64,000 nucleotides of DNA, taken from positions 1 to 64,000 of the forward strand of contig CAWDQN010000011.1 of assembly GCA_963804495.1 (NCBI GenBank), given 5' to 3'. A program made the translations under genes and the position numbers. Below the pieces are notes generated by a model. The model was not told the origin of the DNA, searched no databases, and was given only the letters and a program-made list of their open reading frames with translations. Source of the stretch: Rhodovastum sp963804495. Lineage in GTDB: Bacteria; Pseudomonadota; Alphaproteobacteria; Acetobacterales; Acetobacteraceae. This document shows, in pieces, positions 43,169 to 51,952 of this stretch; the stretch's first letter is position 1, and every line of letters begins with the position of its first letter.

Positions 43169-43197
43169 TTGACCTAAGACGGTCGATCCGGTATACA
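43169..43197 (+). promoter_or_regulatory. Probable sigma-70 promoter for rpoH
   Basis: TTGACC and TATACA separated by 17 bases, in a locally AT-rich stretch between rluD and rpoH. Both hexamers miss the consensus at a single base. Transcription would start near 43205, giving a leader of about 195 bases, long enough for RNA-based temperature or other control. Confidence 0.6.
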
Positions 43198-43400
43198 AGT
43201 ACCCAGTTAATCGACGTGTGGGGGGTGCCCGCGTCGTTCGATCGACCGGTTCACGCTGCCGCAATATGGGGCGCGCACCGGGGCTGCAGGATCGATCCCA
43301 GGACCCCGCCGGCCCCTCCCGGGCCGGATGACGCCCAACCGGCCCACCTCCCGCGCCATCAAGGGTGGGACTCAAGCCGAGCAGACGAAAGGATCCTTCC

Positions 43401-44297
43401 GTGGTCTCTGCCGTCATCAATGTCGCCCCCGAGGGCAACCTATCGCGGTATCTCCAGGAGATCCGCAAATTCCCGATGCTCACCCCCGAGGAGGAGCTGT
43501 CGCTCTCCAAGCGTTGGCGCGACCATGAGGACATGGACGCGGCGCACAAGCTCGTTACCTCGCATCTGCGTCTGGTCGCGAAAATCGCCATGGGCTATCG
43601 CGGCTACGGTCTTCCGCTCGGCGAGCTGATCAGCGAAGGCAATGTCGGCATGATGCAGGCGGTGAAGCGGTTCGACCCGGAGCGCGGTTTCCGCCTCGCG
43701 ACTTATGCTATGTGGTGGATCCGCGCCGCCATCCAAGAATACATCCTGCATTCATGGTCGCTCGTGAAAATGGGCACCACGGCCGCGCAGAAAAAGCTGT
43801 TCTTCAACCTGCGCCGCCTGAAGGGCCAGATGCAGGCCATCGACGACGGCGACCTGCAGCCCGAGCAGGTGGCCAAAATCGCCCGCGTGCTCGACGTGCC
43901 CGAGCAGGACGTGGTGAGCATGAACCGCCGCCTCTCGGCCCCCGACCACAGCCTGAATGCCCCCGTCCGAGCCGACAGCGAGGGTGAATGGCAGGATTGG
44001 CTGGTCGACGAGTCCGACAGCCAGGAAACCGCCATCGGCGAGCACGAAGAACTTTCCGGGCGCAAAGCCCTGCTGTCCGGGGCGTTGACCACGCTGAACG
44101 AGCGCGAGCGGCACATTCTGATCGAGCGGCGGCTGAAGGATAATCCTACGACCCTCGAGGACCTCTCTCAGCAATACAACATCTCCCGCGAACGGGTGCG
44201 GCAGATCGAGGTGCGGGCGTTTGAGAAGCTGCAGAAGGCGATGCATGCTCAGGTGGCTGAGCAGCGGCGGCAAGCTTCGGCGGTTCGCGCGGCCTGA
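43401..44297 (+). CDS. rpoH: Heat-shock sigma factor RpoH
   Basis: 298 residues from GTG 43401. The N-terminal box EGNLSRYLQEIRKFPMLTPE and LSKRWRDHEDMDAAHKLVTS, region 2 HLRLVAKIAMGYRGYGLPLG then LISEGNVGMMQAVKRFDPER and GFRLATYAMWWIRAAIQEYI, the RpoH box QKKLFFNLRRLKGQM, and region 4 LDERERHILI-like TLNERERHILIERRL with DLSQQYNISRERVRQIEVRA. It directs RNA polymerase to chaperone and protease genes. I prefer this GTG over an in-frame GTG at 43365 because AAAGGA sits close upstream and the extra residues are not family-like. Confidence 0.93.
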   Translation: MVSAVINVAPEGNLSRYLQEIRKFPMLTPEEELSLSKRWRDHEDMDAAHKLVTSHLRLVAKIAMGYRGYGLPLGELISEGNVGMMQAVKRFDPERGFRLATYAMWWIRAAIQEYILHSWSLVKMGTTAAQKKLFFNLRRLKGQMQAIDDGDLQPEQVAKIARVLDVPEQDVVSMNRRLSAPDHSLNAPVRADSEGEWQDWLVDESDSQETAIGEHEELSGRKALLSGALTTLNERERHILIERRLKDNPTTLEDLSQQYNISRERVRQIEVRAFEKLQKAMHAQVAEQRRQASAVRAA

Positions 44298-44298
44298 A

Positions 44299-44341
44299 CC
44301 GGGGCACTGCCCCGGACCCCACCAAGGGCCAAGGCCCTTGG
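44299..44341 (+). terminator. Double GC hairpin after rpoH
   Basis: Two perfect stems directly after the rpoH stop: CCGGGGCA-C-TGCCCCGG (44299-44315) and CCAAGGGCC-AA-GGCCCTTGG (44322-44341). No T-run follows the second stem. The unit resembles the interspersed hairpin family at 14650 and 46939, so it may act as terminator, mRNA stabiliser or both. Confidence 0.5.
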
Positions 44342-44350
44342 AACCCGTTC

Positions 44351-44752
44351 TCAGGTCGTGGGGTCAAGGGGGCCACCTCCCCCTTGCGGCTCCAGGGCAG
44401 AGTCCTGGACGTCCGTAATCCCCCACTCCACCTCGTAGCGCCGCCGTTCCCCCCGTAGCCGCGCGATATTCGCCAACGTGTGCGCGTCCAGCGCCAGCCG
44501 TACAACCACCGGCGCCAGCTGCGCCATTAACCACCCCGCCCCTTGCGCCGCCCAGCACCCAGCCAACACCGCCGCGTCCGACGCCGCGGTGACCGCGCCG
44601 CCCACGCCGGCGCCGGACTGCCACAGCACGACCACCGGCGAGACTGCCATTGCGGCGCCGCACAGCAAGGCGACGCGCGCCGCTGGCCTTCCCGCCTCGC
44701 GCTCCATCAGCCAGGCCCCAATACCCGGCGCCAGCAGCAGCGCAATGAGCAC
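44351..44752 (-). CDS. Membrane protein, start probably frameshifted
   Basis: 133 residues from GTG 44752: LIALLLAPGIGAWLMEREAG, RPAARVALLCGAAMAVSPVV and AAQGAGWLMAQLAPVVVRLA, two or three membrane helices, then a soluble tail (LANIARLRGERRRYEVEWGI). In frame upstream lies GCKELVCGAIVTLATSSAV, an evident extension of the first helix without a start codon. An ATG at 44848 overlapping the pseudokinase stop opens MSARAAKPASRG in another frame; one inserted base in the G-rich run near 44830 would join them. Thus the natural start is probably 44848. Likely operon partner of the pseudokinase. Function unknown. Confidence 0.6.
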   Translation of the reverse strand: MLIALLLAPGIGAWLMEREAGRPAARVALLCGAAMAVSPVVVLWQSGAGVGGAVTAASDAAVLAGCWAAQGAGWLMAQLAPVVVRLALDAHTLANIARLRGERRRYEVEWGITDVQDSALEPQGGGGPLDPTT

Positions 44753-44845
44753 CGCGCTGGAGGTCGCCAGCGTAACGATCGCTCCGCAGACGAGTTCCTT
44801 GCAGCCACCCCGGCCCGCGCGACGCCGGCTTGGCCGCTCGGGCGC

Positions 44846-46852
44846 TCATGACAGCGCAGCCGCGACCACAGCCACGGTCATCGCCATCATCGCCACGCTC
44901 AGTGCCGCCTCATGCCCGATCCGCCGCGCCGCCTCGCTACGCTGGTCGGCCCCGGCGGCCAGGGTGGCCAGTTCGGCGTCAATTCGGTGCACCGCTTCGG
45001 TGGCAGCCTGGAAGCCCTGGGCGTCAGCGGCTCTGGCCGCCGGGTTGTCCAGCAGCGCCGCCATCGGCGGCAGTTGGCCGGACCGGGCGGCATCGCCCAA
45101 AGCGCGTTCCAGCGCCTCCCGCCGCGCCCGGTTATGCCAGCCCGCCACGGCCGGCGCGGCCTGATCCGCCAGCCACGCGGCCAGCGCCGGCAAGGGGCCG
45201 CACTCCGTCCGGCGCTGCAACCGGGCCAGCACCCGCAATTGCACCAGCGCCGCCTGGTCGGACCTCGCCATATCCGCCAGCCCCTCCAGTTCGCCTTCCA
45301 GCCGCTGGTCGTGCCTTGCGCCGATGAAGGCGACGATCTCGCGGTCGACAGGCCGCTGATGACGTGCTTCCGGCCGGGCGCCCGCCGCCTCCAAAGCCGG
45401 CAGCAGGTCCGCCAGACGCACCACCAGACGGCCGGCCAGGATCGGGCTGCAGCAGGGCAGCAGCGGATTGAGCCCGTAGCGTAGCCGCGGCAGTCCGCCG
45501 CTCCAGCCACGCAGACGCAGGCTGCTGCGCCATTGCCTCGCCTCCGTGCGCGTCTGGTTCGGGTCGCCCCGCTCGGGCCGCAGTGCCGCCCATTGTGCAA
45601 CCGCTTCGGTGGTCACCAGGTCGGTCAGCCGCTCGGCCAGCAGACCGCCGGCCTGTCCCCCGATCGCCTCTGCGGCGGCAAGCGCGGGGCCCAGCCCGTC
45701 CGGCCACAATGCCACCCCCCGCCAGCACAGCGGCGCCAGTGGGTCCAACGTGACCACGGCGCGCATTGTCAGCAACCCGTCGGCGCGCGCATCGTCGGTG
45801 GCGCTTTCCGCGCCCCGCAACCGCAACATGTCGTCTAGTCGCACCGCCAGTGCCGAATCGCCGAGGTAGCGCCGCAGCCAGCGGTCCACCGTGCCGCTGC
45901 GCAGCAGGCGCGCGCCCTCATCCGGATCGATGGCGATGGCATGCGCCAGCGTCCGCGCGTCCCACACAGGGGTGCCGGACACGTCGAGCGGCCGCTGTCC
46001 GCGGCGCTGCGGCCGCGCCGCCACGCGGCGCGTCCGTGCCGCCATCGGGTCAGCGAGCAGAACCGGCGGCGGGCGATGTTCGGGGTCCTCGGCCACCATG
46101 CCGCGCACCAGGTCGTTGATCACCGGCGGCAGGCGCTCCTCGCCCACCAGGGCGGCAAAGCTGCCGAGCGCGAGTTTGCGCCGCAGGATGGCGGTGGCAT
46201 CCATCCCCTCCATCGGCGCCCGGCCGAGCGCCAGCACCACCAGCACCACGCCCAGCGCATACACGTCGTCGGCGATCGTTCCCTGGCCCCGGCCGGCCGG
46301 AAGGCACATGGCGGAATAGGGGGGCTCGAACAGCGCCGGCTGATGCAGCGTAGGCGGTGCCGACCAGGCCGCGCCCAGCACCACCGACGCCCCCGCGCCG
46401 ACGCGGAACATATTGTCGGGGCGGATTGCACGGTGGGTGACCCGCCGGGCCTCCAGCGCTTCCAGCACCAGCGCGGCCGGGCGGAGCACGCAATCCAGCA
46501 GGTCGTGCTCGCTCCAGGGGCGCAGGGTGGCGGAGAGAGGCGGGCCGGGCGGCGCGGCCGACACCACGAACCACGCTTCTTCGCCCTGCGCCCCGCGCGC
46601 CGGTCCGTGTGCTTGCGGTGCCAGCAATCCTTCATCGGTCCAGCCTGCCAGTGCGGTCAGCGCCGTCGCACGCGGCGGTGCCCCGGGCAGGGACTGCACC
46701 GCCATCAGCCCTGGGCGTCCGGGCGAGCGCCGGTCGCTGACGGCGAAGGCCGGCAGCCCGCCGCCGGCGCCGGGCAGCGGCCGGGCGGTATCGACGGCAT
46801 AGGCGCCGCCGATCAGCGCGCTGGCGTCGTCAAAAGCGGCAGGAGCGGCCAT
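44846..46852 (-). CDS. Protein-kinase-like pseudokinase, membrane-anchored
   Basis: 668 residues. The first 280 resemble a Hanks-type kinase C-lobe: the catalytic loop appears as VTHRAIRPDNMFRV, then EPPYSAMCLPAGRGQGTIAD, DDVYALGVVLVVLALGRAPM and PVINDLVRGMVAEDPEHRPP. The catalytic Asp of HRD is Ala and the loop Lys is Arg, and the Gly-rich/Lys N-lobe motifs are not evident, so it is probably inactive. Residues 300-630 are a helical, Trp/Arg-rich region; the end (ALSVAMMAMTVAVVAAALS) is a membrane helix. It may scaffold or sense at the membrane, perhaps with the small membrane protein encoded next. Unknown role. Confidence 0.75.
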   Translation of the reverse strand: MAAPAAFDDASALIGGAYAVDTARPLPGAGGGLPAFAVSDRRSPGRPGLMAVQSLPGAPPRATALTALAGWTDEGLLAPQAHGPARGAQGEEAWFVVSAAPPGPPLSATLRPWSEHDLLDCVLRPAALVLEALEARRVTHRAIRPDNMFRVGAGASVVLGAAWSAPPTLHQPALFEPPYSAMCLPAGRGQGTIADDVYALGVVLVVLALGRAPMEGMDATAILRRKLALGSFAALVGEERLPPVINDLVRGMVAEDPEHRPPPVLLADPMAARTRRVAARPQRRGQRPLDVSGTPVWDARTLAHAIAIDPDEGARLLRSGTVDRWLRRYLGDSALAVRLDDMLRLRGAESATDDARADGLLTMRAVVTLDPLAPLCWRGVALWPDGLGPALAAAEAIGGQAGGLLAERLTDLVTTEAVAQWAALRPERGDPNQTRTEARQWRSSLRLRGWSGGLPRLRYGLNPLLPCCSPILAGRLVVRLADLLPALEAAGARPEARHQRPVDREIVAFIGARHDQRLEGELEGLADMARSDQAALVQLRVLARLQRRTECGPLPALAAWLADQAAPAVAGWHNRARREALERALGDAARSGQLPPMAALLDNPAARAADAQGFQAATEAVHRIDAELATLAAGADQRSEAARRIGHEAALSVAMMAMTVAVVAAALS

Positions 46853-46938
46853 GGCGGTGTGTCGGGTACCTCCGCCGCCATTTTGGTTCTGCCCCGGTTA
46901 CCGGAGTGCGAATGCCCCCCGTTGAATGAATGGGGTGC

Positions 46939-46980
46939 AGGGGCCTTTCGGCCCTTGCCGGGTCCAGGGCAGAGCCCTGG
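46939..46980 (-). repeat. Interspersed GC hairpin repeat, second copy
   Basis: Two stems, AGGGGCC-TTTC-GGCCCTT and CCAGGGC-AGA-GCCCTGG. Read on the minus strand the unit begins aaggccagggctctgccctg and continues GACCCG, nearly identical to the start of the copy at 14648. It lies in the 361-base gap between the pseudokinase and pqqE, which holds no gene that I can support. Confidence 0.6.
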
Positions 46981-47213
46981 CCTTGCTTGTTTTTGTCCTG
47001 TCGTCCCCGGGAAAAATCTCTTCCGGGCAATCGAAAGTACCAAGAAGATCAGAATCGCGCCGGCCTCGATGAGCGGTTCGGGATGACGGTCAGCGTGTCC
47101 AGTCGCAAGTCCGCATGTCCGCCTGGTATCGATTACGATCCGACAAGGGGGATTTTCCGCAGCCTGTCAGATGTTCGCCGCCCCAGTGCAATCGGTTGCC
47201 GTCACGCGCGCCA

Positions 47214-48365
47214 TCATAGTGTTTGCCCGCCGATCGCCGGTCTCGGCGACCCCGGTTGCCGGACCGGCTCCGTGCCGCGCCGGTGGCGGCGATAGACAAA
47301 GCCCGGTGGCGACGCGGCGCTCGCCGCGGTGGCGGCGGTCATCTGCGCGTGGTCGGGCGCCATCGCGCAAGCGGGGTCGGTCCGGGTGGCATCGCCGGTG
47401 ACGGCGAAGGCCTGGCAGCGGCAGCCGCCCCAGTCGATCTCGCGCTGGTCGCACGACTGGCAGGGCTGCGGCATCCAATCCGTGCCGCGGAACCGCACGA
47501 ATGCCGGCGCATCCTGCCAAATGGCGGCAAGCGGCATTTCCGTCACCGAGGGAAACACCAGCTCCGGCAAGCTCTCCGCGGCATGGCAGGGCAGCGCGCG
47601 CCCGGCCGGGGTGACGGTGATCATCCGCCTGCCCCAGCCGCCCATGCACGCTTTCGGCCGCTTCGCATAATAATCCGGAACCACATAGTCGATCACCATG
47701 CGACCGCGCAGGCGCGCGCGCGCCGTCTCAACAACCCCGGTGGCCATATCGAGCTGCGCGCGCGTGGGCAGCAGCGCATCGCGGTTCACCAGCGCCCAGC
47801 CGTGATACTGCACGTGCGCGATTTCAACGCGGCCGGCATCGAGTGTCTCGCCGAGGGCAATCATGTCCGCCACCCGCCCGAGGTTCTGCCGGTGCACCAC
47901 GAAGTTCAGCGTCAGCGGCAGACCTGCCGCGCGCACGCGCCGCGCCACCGCCAGCTTTTCGGCGTGGCCACCGGCAAATCCGCCAATGCGGTCGGCATTG
48001 CCCGGCTCCACATCCTGCAGGCTGAGCTGGACGTGGTCCAGCCCCGCACCCGCCAGCGCTTGCAGCCGCGCCGCATCGAGCAGCACCCCGGAGGTGATGA
48101 GGTTGCTGTACATCCCCAGCCCGGACGCGCGCCGCACCAGCACGTCCAGGTCGCTGCGCACGGTCGGTTCGCCACCGGAAAAATGCAGTTGCAGCACGCC
48201 GAGCGCAGCCGCCTGGTCGAGCACGTGAAGCCAGGTCTCGGTGTCCAGTTCGCTGCTGCCGCGCGCCAGATCGAGCGGGTTGGCGCAGTAGGGACATTGC
48301 AACGGGCAGCGATGCGTCAGCTCGGCAACCAGCCCCAGCGGCGGCTCGGCGCGCTCGCCGGTCAC
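47214..48365 (-). CDS. pqqE: PqqE radical SAM peptide cyclase
   Basis: 383 residues. Radical-SAM motif HRCPLQCPYC (Cys about 19, 23, 26), then LQLHFSGGEPTVRSDLDVLV, LDHVQLSLQDVEPGNADRIG and the auxiliary Fe-S cysteines in KACMGGWGRR, GRALPCHAA and PCQSCDQREIDWGGCRCQAF. PqqE makes the C-C bond between Glu and Tyr of PqqA, the first step of PQQ synthesis, with PqqD presenting the peptide. Starts within pqqD (4-base overlap). The C-terminal 40 residues (from SPPGFVYRR) extend beyond most homologues and are low complexity. Confidence 0.95.
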   Translation of the reverse strand: MTGERAEPPLGLVAELTHRCPLQCPYCANPLDLARGSSELDTETWLHVLDQAAALGVLQLHFSGGEPTVRSDLDVLVRRASGLGMYSNLITSGVLLDAARLQALAGAGLDHVQLSLQDVEPGNADRIGGFAGGHAEKLAVARRVRAAGLPLTLNFVVHRQNLGRVADMIALGETLDAGRVEIAHVQYHGWALVNRDALLPTRAQLDMATGVVETARARLRGRMVIDYVVPDYYAKRPKACMGGWGRRMITVTPAGRALPCHAAESLPELVFPSVTEMPLAAIWQDAPAFVRFRGTDWMPQPCQSCDQREIDWGGCRCQAFAVTGDATRTDPACAMAPDHAQMTAATAASAASPPGFVYRRHRRGTEPVRQPGSPRPAIGGQTL

Positions 48366-48634
48366 AACCGGATCGCTCCCCGGTCCGCGAGGTCGCCCAG
48401 CAGGGCGGCCACATCGCGGGCCAGCACCTCGCGCGGCGCGTCGAAGCGGGCGGCCAGGGTGTCGATGATCGCGCCGAGGCTGCGCTGCCCGTCGACCAGG
48501 CGCAGGATTTCAACCGCGTGGGCGTCCGGCATGAACAGCCGCTCGGGGGCCAGCACCACCCAGCGGTCGCGCAGGCGATCGAAGCGGAATTTCGCGCCGA
48601 CGGCGAAGCCCGGAACGGCGGTTTCGTCCGTCAT
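48362..48634 (-). CDS. pqqD: PqqD peptide chaperone
   Basis: 90 residues, the standard length. PGFAVGAKFRFDRLRDRWVV, LAPERLFMPDAHAVEILRLV, DGQRSLGAIIDTLAARFDAP. It binds the PqqA peptide and delivers it to PqqE in the cytosol. Overlaps pqqC and pqqE by 4 bases each, so the four enzymes are translationally coupled. Confidence 0.93.
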   Translation of the reverse strand: MTDETAVPGFAVGAKFRFDRLRDRWVVLAPERLFMPDAHAVEILRLVDGQRSLGAIIDTLAARFDAPREVLARDVAALLGDLADRGAIRL

Positions 48635-49371
48635 GTCCGGTCGTCGGGAACGAAGGCGCCGGGCGGAATGAGGCCAGGGGAAACATACGCGTGATGCAAG
48701 GCATCAAGCTGCGCCCACAGGATATCGCATTTCGTACGCAGCGCCGCCAGCACGGCGGCCTGCTGCTCCACTGTGCGTGCGTGTTCGCGGACATAGGCGA
48801 GGGCAAAGTCTGAATCGCGCCGCGCCTGGGTCAGCCGCGGGGTGAAATAGGCGAGGGTTTCCGGGGTAACGAAGGTGTAATGGGCCAGCATGCCGGAGAC
48901 GCGTTCCGCGATGATGGTGGGCGAAAACAGTTCGGTCAACGACGAGGCGATGGCCTCCAGGATCGACCGGTCCCGCACCAGCGCGACATAGGCATCGACG
49001 GCGAAGCGGGTGGCCGGCAGCAGCCCGGTGGTGGCTTCGACCGTGGCGCGGTCCAGCCCGACACCTTCGGCCAGTCGCAGCCAGCGCTCGACTCCGCCGG
49101 TGCCGGGCCGGTCGCCGTCATGGTCTTCCAGCCGGCGCCGCCACTCGCGACGCAGGTCGGGCGTTGGCAGCCTGGCCAGCAATGTGGCGTCCTTCGCCGG
49201 AATGTGGCTCTGGTAGTAGTAGCGGTTCAGCGCCCAGGCCTGCACCTGGCCACGGTTCAACCTGCCGCCGTGCAGCAGGCGGTGAAACGGATGCAGATTG
49301 TGGTAGCGCTCCGCGCCTATGGCCCGCAGCGCCGCTTCCAACTCATCCGCCGTCATCGCAGGGGGGATCAC
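48631..49371 (-). CDS. pqqC: PqqC pyrroloquinoline-quinone synthase
   Basis: 246 residues. The all-helical oxidase fold is recognised by AERYHNLHPFHRLLHGGRLN, RGQVQAWALNRYYYQSHIPA, KDATLLARLPTPDLRREWRR, LEDHDGD, GLLPATRFAVDAYVALVRD and TLAYFTPRLTQARRDSDFAL. PqqC carries out the last ring closure and eight-electron oxidation giving PQQ. Coupled to pqqB and pqqD by 4-base overlaps. Confidence 0.95.
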   Translation of the reverse strand: MIPPAMTADELEAALRAIGAERYHNLHPFHRLLHGGRLNRGQVQAWALNRYYYQSHIPAKDATLLARLPTPDLRREWRRRLEDHDGDRPGTGGVERWLRLAEGVGLDRATVEATTGLLPATRFAVDAYVALVRDRSILEAIASSLTELFSPTIIAERVSGMLAHYTFVTPETLAYFTPRLTQARRDSDFALAYVREHARTVEQQAAVLAALRTKCDILWAQLDALHHAYVSPGLIPPGAFVPDDRT

Positions 49372-50288
49372 AGGTTTATCTCCAGTCCGTCAAAGGCAAC
49401 CTGCCACCCGGCCGCCTCGACCGCCGCGCGTTCCGGCGTGCCCTCGGACAGCACGGGGTTGGAGTTGTTGATGTGCAGCAGGATCTTTCGTCGCACGCCG
49501 AGCCCGGCGAAGGCGGCGATCGTGCCGTCCGGTCCGCTGACGCTCATGTGCCCCATGCGCAGCCCGGTTTTCGTGCCGGTGCCGGCGCGGATCATTTCGT
49601 CACCGCGCCACAGGGTGCCGTCGAAGAATACCGCTTCGGCGCCGCGCAACCGGCCGGCAAGCCGACCGGTCATCGCGGCGCAGCCGGGGATGAAGAACAG
49701 CCGGCGCACGCCGTCGCTGATCGCCGCGCCGACGGTATCGTCGCTCTCGGCGATCTCCGGTGTCTCGCCCGGGCGTTCGAGGTAGAGGGGCGGCTTGCCG
49801 GGCACGTGGAACAGTTCGAGTGCCAGCCCGCTGGCGCCGCCGCCGGGCAGGTCCAGGGCCACCTGCTGGCCGACCGGCACGACCTGGCGGGCCACGATGT
49901 CGCGGGCAAGCACGTCGAAGATCGGGTTGGCATCCAGCACGGCGTGGATGCGGGCGGTCGCATAGACGGTGAATGGCTGGCGTTCGCGCAGGGTCAGCAG
50001 GCCGGCGATCGCATCAACGTCGCCGCCGGTGAGCACCACGCCAGCAATGGGCGAGGAGCGCAGGCCATGCCGCGGATGCAGGAAGGCCGAGGCGGCGATC
50101 TGCTGGCGCAAATCGGGCGATGCGTTAAGCAGGAACCAGTTCTCGGACCCCGCGCTGACCGCCAGCGACGTCTGCGAGCGGGCGGGCGTCGCAGAATCGC
50201 CGGCGCGGGCGCGCCGACATGCGTCGGCGTTTGAGTTCCATTGCGGGAATCCGCCGCCCGCGGCCGCACCAGGTACCACCGCGCGCAT
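49368..50288 (-). CDS. pqqB: PqqB metallo-hydrolase-fold oxygenase
   Basis: 306 residues from ATG 50288, giving the typical start MRAVVPGAAAGGGFPQWNSN. Further signatures: ENWFLLNASPDLRQQIAASA, IAGVVLTGGDVDAIAGLLTL, AVFFDGTLWRGDEMI, GHMSVSGPDGTIAAFAGLG and RKILLHINNSNPVL. PqqB is an iron-dependent enzyme that hydroxylates the Tyr moiety of the PQQ precursor. The upstream in-frame ATG at 50315 adds nine unconserved residues. Follows pqqA after a hairpin. Confidence 0.93.
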   Translation of the reverse strand: MRAVVPGAAAGGGFPQWNSNADACRRARAGDSATPARSQTSLAVSAGSENWFLLNASPDLRQQIAASAFLHPRHGLRSSPIAGVVLTGGDVDAIAGLLTLRERQPFTVYATARIHAVLDANPIFDVLARDIVARQVVPVGQQVALDLPGGGASGLALELFHVPGKPPLYLERPGETPEIAESDDTVGAAISDGVRRLFFIPGCAAMTGRLAGRLRGAEAVFFDGTLWRGDEMIRAGTGTKTGLRMGHMSVSGPDGTIAAFAGLGVRRKILLHINNSNPVLSEGTPERAAVEAAGWQVAFDGLEINL

Positions 50289-50354
50289 GCTGCTCGCTCG
50301 CGTGACATTCGACAAAGCGATCGCGCAGCAAGCCAGGCAACCGCGCGCGGAGCT

Positions 50355-50375
50355 GCCCCGGGCCTTGCCCGGGGC
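50355..50375 (-). terminator. Hairpin between pqqA and pqqB
   Basis: A perfect 8-bp stem, GCCCCGGG-CAAGG-CCCGGGGC on the minus strand, lies just after the pqqA stop (50389). In other bacteria a partial terminator here makes pqqA mRNA far more abundant than pqqBCDE mRNA. No strong T-run follows, consistent with partial read-through. Confidence 0.6.
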
Positions 50376-50388
50376 ATGCGGCGCAGGC

Positions 50389-50469
50389 CTACTTCAGGCC
50401 CGCGCAGGCGTATGAGTTGATCTCCGCGCCCAATGCGATCTCAACGATTTTAGGAGTTTGCCAGGACAT
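50389..50469 (-). CDS. pqqA: PQQ precursor peptide PqqA
   Basis: A 26-residue peptide from ATG 50469 with TGGAGG 6 bases upstream: it starts MSWQTPKIVEI, ends CAGLK and carries the essential Glu16 and Tyr20 in the required E-x3-Y spacing (EINSY). PqqE joins these two side chains to begin PQQ synthesis. It lies 100 bases before pqqB, separated by a stem-loop. Recognised by motif and context despite its size. Confidence 0.95.
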   Translation of the reverse strand: MSWQTPKIVEIALGAEINSYACAGLK

Positions 50470-50719
50470 TTTTTCCTCCATCTTATTCGTGTTTATTAGC
50501 GTCTCAAACATACCAGCGGCGCTTGCGACAGGTCAACAACCTGCTCCTCCCTGCGCAGGGGATCGCCTGCATGCCGTCCGGAGGTTCCATGCCAGATATT
50601 CGCCGGTCGCGCGGCAGGCGCGTTGCAGACCACCCCGATGGTTGCTGGCACAGGTTTTGCTTCATTTCCATCTTCATGTGACGTGCGATATGACCGATCC
50701 AACAAGGTGGAGACTCAAC

Positions 50720-50932
50720 ATGAGCCTGGTTGAGCTGATTGTCGTGGTTTGTTCCCTGCTGGGCTCGGAGACATGTTCAGAAAAGCATTTCCTGATCGAA
50801 GCGCATGGCTCTCTGGCCTACTGCATGATGCAGGCGCAGCCCTATCTCGCGCAGTGGGCGGGCGAGCACCCGAATGACCGCATCGCGAAATGGCGCTGCG
50901 CCTGGCCGGAGCAGGAAGGCAAAAGCCTCTGA
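50720..50932 (+). CDS. Small exported protein, unknown
   Basis: 70 residues: a hydrophobic start (MSLVELIVVVCSLLGSETC) then HFLIEAHGSLAYCMMQAQPY, LAQWAGEHPNDRIAKWRCAW. The pattern of short protein with a signal, internal Cys pairs and G-E-H-P...W-x-C is common in alphaproteobacteria without known role. Divergent from pqqA with a 250-base spacer. The stretch 50933-51263 beyond contains no gene. Confidence 0.65.
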   Translation: MSLVELIVVVCSLLGSETCSEKHFLIEAHGSLAYCMMQAQPYLAQWAGEHPNDRIAKWRCAWPEQEGKSL

Positions 50933-51263
50933 CCCCGCCCGCCACGTCATCGGTCGCTACCCTGACCGCCGTGGCGCCCCTGACCGCCATGGTATCGTGC
51001 AGATGACGGAAATTTGCATGGCGCGCTGAACGTCCGTCGTGCGTGGGATGCGGTGGACAAGAACACGCGATCGCTACAGGATGATTGCAGCGCTCGTGAA
51101 CAGGTTTTCTTCCCCTTCCGGTGCGATCATCTGACGCGCCGCTCGTTTGATGCGTCGTCTCACCCGATTGGCCTGACCCCCTGCCACCTGCGCGGCTTAC
51201 AACGCACGGCCGATTCAGGCCGGCGGCATGTGTGTGCGACTGCTGCACGATTGGGGAGGTTCA

Positions 51264-51680
51264 ATGACGCGTTGGGTTCTCATCATTTTGTCGCTCACAG
51301 CCGCCGTCTCCGGCCCCGCCGCCGCGCAGGATGCCGCGGCGGGCGAAAAGATATTCGTTGTGTGTCGTGCCTGCCACCAGATCGGCCCGAACGCGCAGAT
51401 CGCCTTCGGGCCGGTGCTGAACGGCGTGGTCGGCCGCAAGGCGGGAATCTATCCCGGATACGACTACTCCGATGCCAACAAAACCTCCGGCATCACCTGG
51501 GATGAACCGACGCTGCAGAAATACCTCGCCAGCCCACAGGCGGTCGTGAAAGGCACCAAGATGACCTTCATCGGCATCAAGGATCCCGCGAAGGTCAGGG
51601 ATGTCATCGCCTTCCTCAAGCGATTCCAGGCGGACGGCTCGATGGTCCAGGTCGAGGCCGATACATCGACGTTGCGGTAG
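51264..51680 (+). CDS. Class I cytochrome c (c2-like)
   Basis: 138 residues with a signal peptide ending PAAAQ. One heme site CRACH (about 37-41), GPNAQIAFGPVLNGVVGRKA, GYDYSDANKTSGITWDEPTL and KGTKMTFIGIKDPAKVRDVI with the Met heme ligand. Such c2-type cytochromes take electrons from the methanol dehydrogenase's own cytochrome and pass them to terminal oxidase. First gene of the xox region, with GGGGAGG just upstream. Confidence 0.92.
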   Translation: MTRWVLIILSLTAAVSGPAAAQDAAAGEKIFVVCRACHQIGPNAQIAFGPVLNGVVGRKAGIYPGYDYSDANKTSGITWDEPTLQKYLASPQAVVKGTKMTFIGIKDPAKVRDVIAFLKRFQADGSMVQVEADTSTLR

Positions 51681-51952
51681 CCCGTGCGCGCTGACCCTCC
51701 CGGCCGTCCCGTTTGCCGATGGCGGCACCTCTCCCGATCCCACCGCCGCCGTCGCGAGGGATGCGTGTCGCCGCGCCGGTCTGGAGCATCATCCGAGCAA
51801 ACCGGGTCACCCCTCGGCCAAGGATGCTCACAAAAACGTCAGGTCATCGGCATTGCCCTGCCCATTCCCATGCCCACGCCAGGACGGAAACTGCGCTGGA
51901 CGGCAGGAAAGGCGGAGGCGAACCAGCCCGGTTGCCGGCAGAAAGGATTGTC

